This document shows positions 36,671 to 44,117 of a stretch of DNA of 64,000 bases, in pieces. The notes beneath the pieces are model-generated. The model saw only the letters and a list, made by a program, of their open reading frames with translations. It was not told the origin of the DNA and ran no database searches. The position numbers and the translations under genes were made by a program. Numbering within the stretch: position 1 is the stretch's first letter; the number at the start of each line of letters is the position of its first letter. The DNA is from Phil1 sp963643205 (lineage in GTDB: Bacteria > Bacillota > Clostridia > Christensenellales > CAG-138), in the NCBI GenBank assembly GCA_963643205.1, contig CAVIJJ010000001.1, forward strand, positions 149,805 to 213,804. The letters run 5' to 3'.

Positions 36671-37492
36671 TTATTCCAAGGTTTTCGCAATATTAAGGAA
36701 TTCTTCATCTATCGGTCCGCTGTATTCGCTGATCTCGTAAGTTTCTACATACTCGATAAGATTAGCGGATTCGCCGTAAAGTTCGACAAGCTTATCGTGT
36801 ACTGTCTCAGCTTCTTTATGGCTTTCCGCATGATAGCGTTCACTAAGATGCGCAATTTGTTTCTCCCGCGGCCAGTCTATGCGTTCTGTATGGTGCGGCC
36901 AATACATCCAATCGAAATACTGGCACTCGTGGCTTGATGCAAGTTTTACCTTAAAGTCTACCCTTTCGCTGCTGATCGGAACTATAATATCTGGCTGATG
37001 CGGGTAAGGCTTTTTGAAATCATCTGCCCAATACAGTATGCCGGGAGTATCATCAAGATATGGCGTATCCGGGCAAATTTTCGGTACGGTAAGCAAAAAA
37101 GAAGCATCTTGCAGAAGTAAGGACACGTTTCTATGATCGGCGTGATAATCGTTTGGCCTATTTGTTATTATGATATTCGGCCTAAATGTGCGAATATATC
37201 TGATTAGTCTTTCACGCGCTTCAAGCGTAACCTGCAGTTGTCCGTCAGGATAATCCAGCACGTCATAACGCGCGTCAAGCAATCTTCCGCTTGCTGCGGC
37301 CTCACTGCGGCGCTGCAGCCTAAGCTCTTCTCTTGTTACATCCGCGTGATATGTGCCGGCGCTTCCGTCAGTAACGGAAAGCAATCTAACCTTCCACCCT
37401 TTTTCTTGAAGTTTTTTTAGAAGACCCCCGGTGTAGGTATCGGCATCGTCAGGATGAGCGCCTATGCTCAGTATGCGTTTTTCCTCTTTCAT
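36671..37492 (-). CDS. PIG-L family deacetylase
   Basis: A 273-residue zinc deacetylase of the PIG-L/LmbE fold. The metal motif SIGAHPDDADTYTGGLL is at the start and the second metal histidine lies in RPNDYHADHRNVSLL. Members remove acetyl groups from GlcNAc-containing molecules. It lies 5 bases after nagB in the same unit, so a role in amino-sugar breakdown, deacetylating an N-acetylglucosamine compound before deamination, is a reasonable inference. The exact substrate is unknown; classical NagA is not in this window. Confidence 0.87.
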   Translation of the reverse strand: MKEEKRILSIGAHPDDADTYTGGLLKKLQEKGWKVRLLSVTDGSAGTYHADVTREELRLQRRSEAAASGRLLDARYDVLDYPDGQLQVTLEARERLIRYIRTFRPNIIITNRPNDYHADHRNVSLLLQDASFLLTVPKICPDTPYLDDTPGILYWADDFKKPYPHQPDIIVPISSERVDFKVKLASSHECQYFDWMYWPHHTERIDWPREKQIAHLSERYHAESHKEAETVHDKLVELYGESANLIEYVETYEISEYSGPIDEEFLNIAKTLE

Positions 37493-37497
37493 TTTGT

Positions 37498-38226
37498 TTA
37501 CTCCTTTATTTTCGATAAATCAAAATCACAAACTATAGTTACATTTGGATGAAGTTGCAAAAAGCTGGCCGGAGTATGCGGATCTATGTTGCCGAAAACA
37601 GCTTTTTGCACGGCATCATGCTTAGCTTTTCCCGATGCAAGCAATATTATTTTCTTTGCGCGCATTATGCCGGCCATTCCAAGAGTTATGGCTTTGGTCG
37701 GTACTGACTCATAGGAGGCGAAATTATGCTGATTCGCTTCTCTGGTGCTTTCGCTGAGCGATACAACATGGGTTGCGGAATAAAGCACATCTCCGGGTTC
37801 ATTAAAGCCTATATGTCCGTTAATTCCTATGCCCAACAACTGAATGTCGGCAGGGCCTATACCGGCGTATAGGTCATCATAGCGAACACATTCAGCGTTC
37901 AGGTTGCAGGCCATACCATTAGGCACATGTGTGTTAGCTTTATCGATATCGATATAATCAAACAGATGAGTATTCATAAAATATCGATAGCTTTCTTTAT
38001 CGTTACCGCTTAACCCGATATATTCGTCAAGGTTTATGCTTTTTACGTCTCTAAATGATACACTTCCCTGATTATAAGCATCAATAAGCTTGTTATAGGT
38101 CCCTATCGGTGTATTGCCTGTAGCCAGTCCAAGTACAGTTGACGGATTCTGATTTATCTCTTCGATGATCATATCAGCGGCTGTACTGCTAAGTTCATCA
38201 TAGTTATTTCTGATTATCACTCTCAT
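37498..38226 (-). CDS. nagB: Glucosamine-6-phosphate deaminase
   Basis: NagB converts glucosamine-6-phosphate to fructose-6-phosphate and ammonia, feeding amino sugars into glycolysis. The 242-residue sequence carries the family blocks LGLATGNTPIGTYNKL, INLDEYIGLSGNDKESYRYFM (with the catalytic aspartate) and LLGIGINGHIGFNEPG, and ends near the normal length. It is followed by the PIG-L deacetylase and diverges from a ROK sugar kinase, so the three form an amino-sugar use locus. It has a consensus-like promoter. Confidence 0.95.
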   Translation of the reverse strand: MRVIIRNNYDELSSTAADMIIEEINQNPSTVLGLATGNTPIGTYNKLIDAYNQGSVSFRDVKSINLDEYIGLSGNDKESYRYFMNTHLFDYIDIDKANTHVPNGMACNLNAECVRYDDLYAGIGPADIQLLGIGINGHIGFNEPGDVLYSATHVVSLSESTREANQHNFASYESVPTKAITLGMAGIMRAKKIILLASGKAKHDAVQKAVFGNIDPHTPASFLQLHPNVTIVCDFDLSKIKE

Positions 38227-38289
38227 GACATCGTTTCTCCCAATACGCTTTATTCATCATGGTTTCAAAGTAATTTCGAATTCTATCAA

Positions 38290-38318
38290 AACATATCATC
38301 TTAAATTGGCTTTGTCAA
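38290..38318 (-). promoter_or_regulatory. nagB promoter
   Basis: Minus strand TTGACA (38313-38318), 17-base spacer, TATGTT (38290-38295). Confidence 0.82.
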
Positions 38319-38359
38319 CTGCATGAATATAGGGGGCTATCTGTTAATCCTTCGGAAGT

Positions 38360-38379
38360 TTGTGATATACTGTACACAA
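38360..38379 (+). promoter_or_regulatory. ROK gene -10 within an inverted repeat
   Basis: TTGTG-N10-CACAA (38360-38379) encloses TATACT (38366-38371), a likely -10 for the plus-strand ROK gene. The -35 (TGTTAA, about 38342) is poor. The arrangement suits a repressor or activator site overlapping the promoter. Confidence 0.5.
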
Positions 38380-38407
38380 GATAGAAAGAAAGGCTCAATA
38401 AACGGCA

Positions 38408-39250
38408 ATGAAATCAGCGGTATTTGATATAGGTGGAACATTTGTTAAATATGGAGTGTATGAGGACGGACTTCTTAAAGAAATATCCTCATTTCCAACT
38501 CAGGGGCAAGATGGTGCGGATGCGCTGATATCTCGCCTGGTTAAAACATGTGAGGGTATTGCTGACGCAAATGCGATTGGGATTTGTACACGCGGACAGG
38601 TTAACTGCGATACCGGGAGCATAATATACGACCCTCCGCATATTATACCCGGATATACCGGCAAAAATTTAAAGGATGAATTCGGCATATTCGGCGTACC
38701 GGTTGCAGTTGAAAACGACGCAAACTGCATGGCGATTGCAGAAGGCGCTGACGTTTCGGCAGGCAATACTGCGGACGTACTCTGCCTTACATACGGCACA
38801 TGCGTTGGCGGCGCAATAGTAAGGAACGGTAAAATATACCATGGGGCGAACTGGTCCGCAGGTGAATTCGGTATGATGTACTTAGGCAGTGAATACTATG
38901 AGAATGTTGCGAGCGTTACCCGCCTTGTAGAGCGTGCTAAATCCATCGATAAAGCCCTTTGCGACGGGCATGCGATAGCCAAAGAAATGCATCGTAAGGA
39001 AGTTTTTGAGCTTGTTAACGACTGGGCCGAGAACGTGGCCGAGGGCATAGCTTCCCTAATACATATATTTAACCCATACTGCGTTATAATCGGCGGAGGG
39101 TTGATGGAGAATGACGATATATTCCGTCTTGTGGCATCAAAGGTCAGAAAACTGACCGCTCCTGGTTTTGATGTAATAATACAGAAAGCCAAATATGGCA
39201 ACAGCGCTGGGCTTATCGGAGCAGGAATGCTGGCCGAAAAAGAAATATAA
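38408..39250 (+). CDS. ROK-family sugar kinase
   Basis: A 280-residue ROK protein. It has the ATP-binding start AVFDIGGTFVKYGVYEDG and the catalytic aspartate region VAVENDANCMAIAEG, but the cysteine-rich zinc motif found in many ROK kinases and repressors is absent. There is no DNA-binding domain, so it is a kinase rather than a repressor. Phosphorylation of glucosamine, N-acetylglucosamine, glucose or a mannosamine sugar is possible; the divergent nagB and deacetylase genes favour an amino sugar. AAAGG lies about 12 bases before the ATG, a little far. Confidence 0.88.
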   Translation: MKSAVFDIGGTFVKYGVYEDGLLKEISSFPTQGQDGADALISRLVKTCEGIADANAIGICTRGQVNCDTGSIIYDPPHIIPGYTGKNLKDEFGIFGVPVAVENDANCMAIAEGADVSAGNTADVLCLTYGTCVGGAIVRNGKIYHGANWSAGEFGMMYLGSEYYENVASVTRLVERAKSIDKALCDGHAIAKEMHRKEVFELVNDWAENVAEGIASLIHIFNPYCVIIGGGLMENDDIFRLVASKVRKLTAPGFDVIIQKAKYGNSAGLIGAGMLAEKEI

Positions 39251-39260
39251 CCAAGTAAAA

Positions 39261-39309
39261 GACTCCCCTATATGCACCAGAATAAAATCAAAGTGTATAT
39301 AGGGGACTC
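39261..39309. repeat. Long imperfect inverted repeat after ROK gene
   Basis: The arms GACTCCCCTATATGCAC (39261-39277) and GTGTATATAGGGGACTC (39293-39309) pair with two mismatches around a 15-base loop. It lacks a T-run, so it is either a transcript-stabilising hairpin or part of a compound terminator with the hairpin at 39330. Confidence 0.55.
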
Positions 39310-39329
39310 ATCGGGAGCTGTTCAGTTTT

Positions 39330-39357
39330 GCCGACGAAACATTATGAGTCGGCTTTT
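39330..39357. terminator. Terminator hairpin between ROK gene and 101-residue protein gene
   Basis: Perfect 6-bp stem GCCGAC / GTCGGC followed by TTTT on the plus strand. It overlaps the stop codon of the minus-strand 101-residue gene at 39342, so it may serve both. Confidence 0.6.
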
Positions 39358-39647
39358 ATGTTCATAGGGTAGAAAATAACATAACATTCGCTCATTTCGC
39401 CTAAAAAAAGGAATATGTTCTCCCCCATTTCAATATGTCGTTTAAAAGTAAGGTCCGGTATGAAAAGCCTTCCGCTTGTACGTTTAGGACCTTTTAGGGT
39501 GTAACCCACATCGTTCGGATTGGCGTGCAAAGACTCAACAGCTTCGCAAAGTCCGGGAAGTTTAAGCGTTTTTTCAAGTTCCGGAAGCATCGTTTCGGCG
39601 TTTATGTACACAAGATTATCAGGATCCGTAAACCAATTTATATTCAT
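39342..39647 (-). CDS. Unknown 101-residue protein under B12 riboswitch control
   Basis: A small soluble protein without signal peptide or membrane helix. Features that can be seen are an aromatic start (MNINWFTDPDNLVYIN), a mixed helical middle, and a beta-like end (NIFLFLGEMSECYVIFYP). I do not recognise its family. The ATG has GGAGG six bases upstream. Directly upstream are, in order, an intrinsic terminator, a cobalamin riboswitch and a consensus promoter, so expression should fall when cobalamin is plentiful. That regulation points to cobalamin uptake, synthesis or a B12-independent replacement function, but no specific role can be named. Confidence 0.7.
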   Translation of the reverse strand: MNINWFTDPDNLVYINAETMLPELEKTLKLPGLCEAVESLHANPNDVGYTLKGPKRTSGRLFIPDLTFKRHIEMGENIFLFLGEMSECYVIFYPMNIKADS

Positions 39648-39662
39648 AGTTATCCTCCGAAT

Positions 39663-39692
39663 ACAAAAATACCGCCGGATTTCTCCAACGGT
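39663..39692 (-). terminator. Riboswitch expression-platform terminator
   Basis: On the minus strand ACCGTTGGA / TCCGGCGGT (9 bp with two G-U pairs, GAAA loop, 39671-39692) is followed by TATTTTTG. It lies between the aptamer and the 101-residue gene, the standard form of transcriptional control by a riboswitch. Confidence 0.85.
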
Positions 39693-39756
39693 ACAGATAA
39701 AAAGCTATCGCCAAAGCTGCTTCCTTGTCCAAATCCGCGTGGAGAAGCATGCTCCG

Positions 39757-39905
39757 TGCAGGTCTTCTGGCTTACGCATCGTTGCTCAGCTTCGCCTTCC
39801 CATATAATACAGTGGCTCAATGAAGCTTCGCTAGCGCATACAGCGGCGGGACCGCGCAGGCTTTTAACCTGCTTCCCTTTTAACCAATCTATTACCGATT
39901 GGACA
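39757..39905 (-). ncRNA. Cobalamin riboswitch aptamer
   Basis: Reading the minus strand, a P2-like hairpin (CCAATC / GATTGG, 39884-39902) leads into AAAAGGGAAGCAGG, then GTTAAAAGCCTGC, CGGTCCCGCCGCTGT, and later CACTG with AAGGCGAAGC, ending in the B12 box AAGCCAGAAGACCTGC (39758-39773). These are the conserved core elements of the cobalamin aptamer in the right order. The gap 39648-39951 is filled by this element, its terminator and its promoter. Confidence 0.93.
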
Positions 39906-39926
39906 CGAAACATTTATTTCATGGTT

Positions 39927-39955
39927 ATTGTATCATCACCTGATGAATATGTCAA
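39927..39955 (-). promoter_or_regulatory. Promoter of B12-riboswitch transcript
   Basis: Minus strand TTGACA (39950-39955), 17-base spacer, TACAAT (39927-39932). The -35 overlaps the stop of the MATE gene. Confidence 0.85.
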
Positions 39956-41283
39956 ATCTGCTGATACCTAATCCACCTAATGCAAAAAATCAGCGAAATC
40001 GCGGTTGCTATGCTCCACCCTATCGGCCACGCCAACCATATACCAACTGAGCCGAGCGAAGTAGCCGACAATGCTATAGCTAAAAGCACCCTTAATAACA
40101 AATCACTGAATGTGGAAGCCATAAATTGCTTCATTAAACCTGCACCGCGAAGTACACCATCCGCCACAAGTTTTGCCGCTACCACCGGATAAAACGGCGC
40201 AAGAATTCTAAGGTATATTACCGAAGTGCTCATAGCAAGATCGGTTGGATTATCCAGGAACAGCATCGAAAGCTTGTCTCCAAATAAAAAGTATAGTGCT
40301 ATAAGCGGTATAGACAACAGCCATACCATTTTTGTTCCTGCCCAATATCCGCTTTTTATGCGTTCCGGCTTTTGAGCACCTATGTTTTGCGCCGTAAAGT
40401 TTGATACGCCATTACCCAACGTTGTAAAAGAGGATATAACCAAATTATTGAGCTTTACGCCGGCAGAGTATCCTGCCATTACGGCTGTACCGAACGTGTT
40501 TATAACGCCCTGTATAATGATATTTCCAACCGAAATAAAGCTTTGCTGCAGTATGCTCGGTATTGCGATACGGGCAATTTTGCTCATTATTGCCGATGAG
40601 AATACCGGTGCGGGTTCATCCGTTTCAACCTTTTTAAGCCTAAAAAGAACAAACAAGAGAGCTAATACGCAGCTGATTCCCTGACAAATAAATGTTGCCC
40701 ATGCAACACCCGCAACACCCATGTCGAAGGCCGTTACAAACAGTATATCGGCACCTATATTGCTCAATGAAGAAGCCGCAAGAAAGTAAAACGGAGTTTT
40801 TGAATCGCCCAGAGCGGAGAAAATACCGGTTGCCACATTATAAAAGAATACAAACGGCAAGCCGTATATGTATATACGAAGGTAAAGCAGCGAATCCGCC
40901 ATAACATCGGCAGGCGTATTTATGCAAAGAAGCATTTCTTTTGCGAATAGCAAACCCAACGTCATAAGCAGAACACACAGAGCTCCGCCGGCAATAAACG
41001 TGGTTGACACCGCCGTTTTCATATCCTTCATTTGCTTGGCTCCGAAAAACTGAGCCGTAATAACAGAACCGCCAATATTGCAGCCAAACGCGAAGGCTAT
41101 AAATATAAGCGTTATTTCATAGCTGTTGCCAACCGCCGCTAAAGCGTTTTCGCCTATAAACTTGCCAGCGACAAGGCTATCCGCAATATTATAAAGCTGC
41201 TGGAATATAATGCTGCCAAACAACGGCATACAAAAGCGCCAAAGTACTTTTTCGCTCTTTCCTACAGTTAGGTCAGTATTCAT
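39952..41283 (-). CDS. MATE-family efflux transporter
   Basis: A 443-residue membrane protein with about twelve hydrophobic helices in two related halves, typical of MATE exporters that use sodium or proton gradients to expel cationic drugs or metabolites. Recognisable blocks are VLWRFCMPLFGSIIFQQLYN, AAVGNSYEITLIFIAFAFG and YSAGVKLNNLVISSFTTLG. The start is set at the ATG at 41281-41283 (MNTDLTVGKSEK), with GGAGG seven bases upstream; further in-frame codons upstream lack family similarity. The gene just downstream on the strand is the riboswitch-controlled one, which has its own promoter. Substrate unknown. Confidence 0.9.
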   Translation of the reverse strand: MNTDLTVGKSEKVLWRFCMPLFGSIIFQQLYNIADSLVAGKFIGENALAAVGNSYEITLIFIAFAFGCNIGGSVITAQFFGAKQMKDMKTAVSTTFIAGGALCVLLMTLGLLFAKEMLLCINTPADVMADSLLYLRIYIYGLPFVFFYNVATGIFSALGDSKTPFYFLAASSLSNIGADILFVTAFDMGVAGVAWATFICQGISCVLALLFVLFRLKKVETDEPAPVFSSAIMSKIARIAIPSILQQSFISVGNIIIQGVINTFGTAVMAGYSAGVKLNNLVISSFTTLGNGVSNFTAQNIGAQKPERIKSGYWAGTKMVWLLSIPLIALYFLFGDKLSMLFLDNPTDLAMSTSVIYLRILAPFYPVVAAKLVADGVLRGAGLMKQFMASTFSDLLLRVLLAIALSATSLGSVGIWLAWPIGWSIATAISLIFCIRWIRYQQI

Positions 41284-41347
41284 TGAATAACCTCCGTCAC
41301 ACAATATATGCGTATGCAGCATTAATTGTATGCTTCTACAGGGCGGT

Positions 41348-41377
41348 ATTTTAAGCCCCGCGCTATCTTTTTGTCAA
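41348..41377 (-). promoter_or_regulatory. MATE gene promoter
   Basis: Minus strand TTGACA (41372-41377), 18-base spacer, TAAAAT (41348-41353). Its -35 is 5 bases from the -35 of the divergent promoter at 41383. Confidence 0.78.
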
Positions 41378-41382
41378 GTATC

Positions 41383-41412
41383 TTGAAATCTGCTGTTTTC
41401 CATATGTATAAT
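41383..41412 (+). promoter_or_regulatory. Promoter of GTPase-RNase fusion gene
   Basis: TTGAAA (41383-41388), 18-base spacer, TATAAT (41407-41412). Back to back with the MATE promoter. Confidence 0.72.
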
Positions 41413-41446
41413 GTATAAGAAGGAATTTTTTTGATTGGAACGTATA

Positions 41447-44077
41447 ATGAAGCGATTGACTGTAGGCATAATGGCCCATGTAGACTCCGGTAAAACTACG
41501 CTAAGCGAAGCTATGCTTTACGCAAGCGGCATGATCAGAAAACCCGGCAGGGTGGACCACGGCAATGCCTTTTTAGACACACACGAGTTAGAGAAGCAAC
41601 GCGGCATAACCATTTTTTCAAAGCAGGCCATAATCAATTATAAAGATTGCAGTTTTACGCTTCTCGATACACCGGGCCATGTTGATTTCTCTGCGGAAAC
41701 AGAGCGGGCACTCGGCGCTATGGACTACGCTATATTGGTTATAAGTGCGCCTGACGGCGTGCAAAGTCATACCGAAACATTATTCGGCCTTATAAAGCAC
41801 GCAAACGTCCCTACATTTGTATTTGTAAATAAAAAAGATATAACATCTAAAACCAATGCCGAGATTATAGCTGAGTTAAATAGGCTTTCATCAGGCTTTG
41901 TTGACTTTTCAGCCAATAGGCCGAAAAATATCTTTTACGAAGAAATTGCAACTTGTTCCGAAGATATGCTAAGCGAATATCTTTCAGACGGTATTATCAG
42001 CGACTTGAAAATAGCGCGAGCTATAAAAGGAAGGCAGCTATTCCCCTGCCTCTTTGGCTCCGCGCTAAAATTCGAAGGGGTTTCGGAACTGTTAGATGGT
42101 ATGGACCAATACACATTGCCTATTATGGATTCCGGCAAGCTTGGAGCAAAAGTATTCAAAGTATCCCAAGATTCTCAAGGAGCTAAATTAACTTTTGTTA
42201 AAGTCAATTCCGGCAGCATAAAAATTAAAGACATGCTCAATGGTACAAACGGAAGCGAATCCTGGAGCGAAAAAGCGGATCAGTTAAGAATATACTCAGG
42301 CGCTAAATTCAAGACGGTAGATGAAGCCTATGCCGGAAGTATATGCGCTGTATGCGGTTTAACAAAAGCTAAGCCCGGCGATGGCATTGGAACGGAGCAT
42401 CCTTCTTCCAGACCAACACTTGAACCCGTATTAACATATAAAGTTATCGTAGACAACGCTTCGGATACAAATAAAGTTTTTGACGCATTAAAAAAGATCG
42501 GCGATGAGGATCCTGAACTTCACGTGGTTTGGAACGAAGGATTGAAAGAAATACGCTTAAGCCTGATGGGAGAAATTCAGCTTGAAGTGCTGAAAAGCCT
42601 GATGAAGAGCCGTTATGGTTTTGATATTTCTTTTGACCAGGGCGGTATACTATACAAGGAAACTATAAGTGATAAAGTAGAAGGCGTCGGCCATTATGAA
42701 CCCTTAAGACATTATGCGGAAGTGCATTTAGTATTAGAACCTTTGAAGCGTGGCAGCGGGCTTGTTTTTGCCGCTAAATGCTCCGAAGATAAGCTTGATA
42801 AAAACTGGCAAAGGTTGATTTTGACTCATCTTGCCGAGAAGAGTCATATAGGTGTGCTAACAGGTTCACCTATAACCGATATTAAAATTACGCTTGCCGC
42901 AGGCAGGGCTCATATTAAGCATACAGAAGGCGGAGATTTTAGGCAGGCTACCTACAGAGCTGTTCGTCAAGGGCTAATGCAGGCAAAAAGTGTTTTGCTT
43001 GAACCATGGTATAAATTTATATTGAGCGTTCCTAATGAGAACATTGGACGCGCGCTTAGTGATTTACAGCTTATGTATGCCGATTTTAACGCACCGGAAC
43101 AGCATGAAAACAGCACTGTAATTCATGGCTTTGCTCCCGTTTCAAAAATGCGCGGATACTCCAACCACCTTGCGCTCTATTCCCATGGCTTAGGCAAGTT
43201 GAGTTTTACGGGCAGCGAATATCGTGAATGCCATAACAGTGAAGAGATTATCGAGCAAATAGGTTATAATGCCGAAGGCGACACATTCAACACCGCCGAT
43301 TCTGTATTTTGTGAGCATGGCGCGGGGCATATCGTAAAATGGAATGCGGTTTGGGACAAAATGCATGTAGAGCGAGTATTAAAGCCAAGTGTTGAACACA
43401 TAAACATTAATGATGTACCCGAATATAAGCCCCTATCCCGAGCGGATGAGGCCGAGCTTATAAAAATATTTGAGCGCACATATGGGCCTGTAAAATATAA
43501 CCCTCTTGCGGCATTCAGGCAAACCTCTAGGGCGCAGGCACAAAGCAGCGCGAACATGCCTTCCTTCCCTGCCGGACCGGATTATCTGTTTGTCGACGGC
43601 TACAATATGATATTCGCCTGGGAAGACCTAACCACCATCGCCAAAGAAGATATGGATTTGGCTCGCAGCAGGTTAATCAACCTAATGTGCAACTACAACG
43701 GAGTAAGACAATGTGAATTGGTAGTTGTATTTGATGCTTACCGTATAAAGGGTCACACTGTAAGCACCGAAAAAGTAAACAACATAACCGTTGTATATAC
43801 AAAAGAAGGAGAAACTGCCGATACATATATAGAGAAAGCTACGCATGACATTGGCAAAAATTGCCGGGTTCAGGTTGCTACATCTGACCGAGCGGAGCAA
43901 TCAATAATTTCCGGCAACGGAGCCGCGCGACTGAGCGCAAACGAATTTAGGCGGCAAGTAGATACGGCGATGTCCGCCATACGAGATTTAATGGATGAAT
44001 ACGCCCTTAAGGATAAATCCTCTATAAAGCTTGTTCAGGGGCGTATAGTCGGTTTAGATAAGAATATTAATCAATAA
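41447..44077 (+). CDS. TetM/EF-G-like translation GTPase fused to YacP/Rae1-type RNase domain
   Basis: An 876-residue two-part protein. The first about 640 residues are a complete ribosomal-protection/EF-G-like GTPase: G1 AHVDSGKTTLSEA, G2-region KQRGIT, G3 LDTPGHVDF, G4 FVNKKD, then the EF-G-like domains II-V. A linker of about 70 residues leads to a NYN domain of the YacP/Rae1 type with its acidic motifs FVDGYNMI, VVFDAY, GETADTYIE and ATSDR. In Bacillus Rae1 is a separate ribosome-dependent endonuclease that cuts mRNA in the A site. I favour the ATG at 41447 (MKRLTVGIMAH); an in-frame TTG at 41435 has a better-placed AAGGA. Tetracycline resistance should not be assumed from the resemblance. 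Confidence 0.9.
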   Translation: MKRLTVGIMAHVDSGKTTLSEAMLYASGMIRKPGRVDHGNAFLDTHELEKQRGITIFSKQAIINYKDCSFTLLDTPGHVDFSAETERALGAMDYAILVISAPDGVQSHTETLFGLIKHANVPTFVFVNKKDITSKTNAEIIAELNRLSSGFVDFSANRPKNIFYEEIATCSEDMLSEYLSDGIISDLKIARAIKGRQLFPCLFGSALKFEGVSELLDGMDQYTLPIMDSGKLGAKVFKVSQDSQGAKLTFVKVNSGSIKIKDMLNGTNGSESWSEKADQLRIYSGAKFKTVDEAYAGSICAVCGLTKAKPGDGIGTEHPSSRPTLEPVLTYKVIVDNASDTNKVFDALKKIGDEDPELHVVWNEGLKEIRLSLMGEIQLEVLKSLMKSRYGFDISFDQGGILYKETISDKVEGVGHYEPLRHYAEVHLVLEPLKRGSGLVFAAKCSEDKLDKNWQRLILTHLAEKSHIGVLTGSPITDIKITLAAGRAHIKHTEGGDFRQATYRAVRQGLMQAKSVLLEPWYKFILSVPNENIGRALSDLQLMYADFNAPEQHENSTVIHGFAPVSKMRGYSNHLALYSHGLGKLSFTGSEYRECHNSEEIIEQIGYNAEGDTFNTADSVFCEHGAGHIVKWNAVWDKMHVERVLKPSVEHININDVPEYKPLSRADEAELIKIFERTYGPVKYNPLAAFRQTSRAQAQSSANMPSFPAGPDYLFVDGYNMIFAWEDLTTIAKEDMDLARSRLINLMCNYNGVRQCELVVVFDAYRIKGHTVSTEKVNNITVVYTKEGETADTYIEKATHDIGKNCRVQVATSDRAEQSIISGNGAARLSANEFRRQVDTAMSAIRDLMDEYALKDKSSIKLVQGRIVGLDKNINQ

Positions 44078-44080
44078 ATA

Positions 44081-44109
44081 GAGAAAGCCCGGTTTTTACG
44101 GGCTTTCTC
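44081..44109. terminator. Bidirectional terminator between convergent genes
   Basis: Perfect 11-bp stem GAGAAAGCCCG / CGGGCTTTCTC with a 7-base loop, T-rich on the plus-strand side, only a few bases after each flanking stop codon. Confidence 0.82.
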
Positions 44110-44117
44110 ATATTCTT

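Noticed and set aside
39650..39913. An 87-codon open frame on the minus strand upstream of the 101-residue gene
   Set aside because: It lies entirely within the cobalamin riboswitch and its terminator, and its frame has no ribosome-binding site.
41447..44077. Calling the gene a tetracycline resistance determinant
   Set aside because: The GTPase part resembles TetM, but the C-terminal Rae1-like domain and chromosomal setting point to a native ribosome factor. Resistance would need testing.
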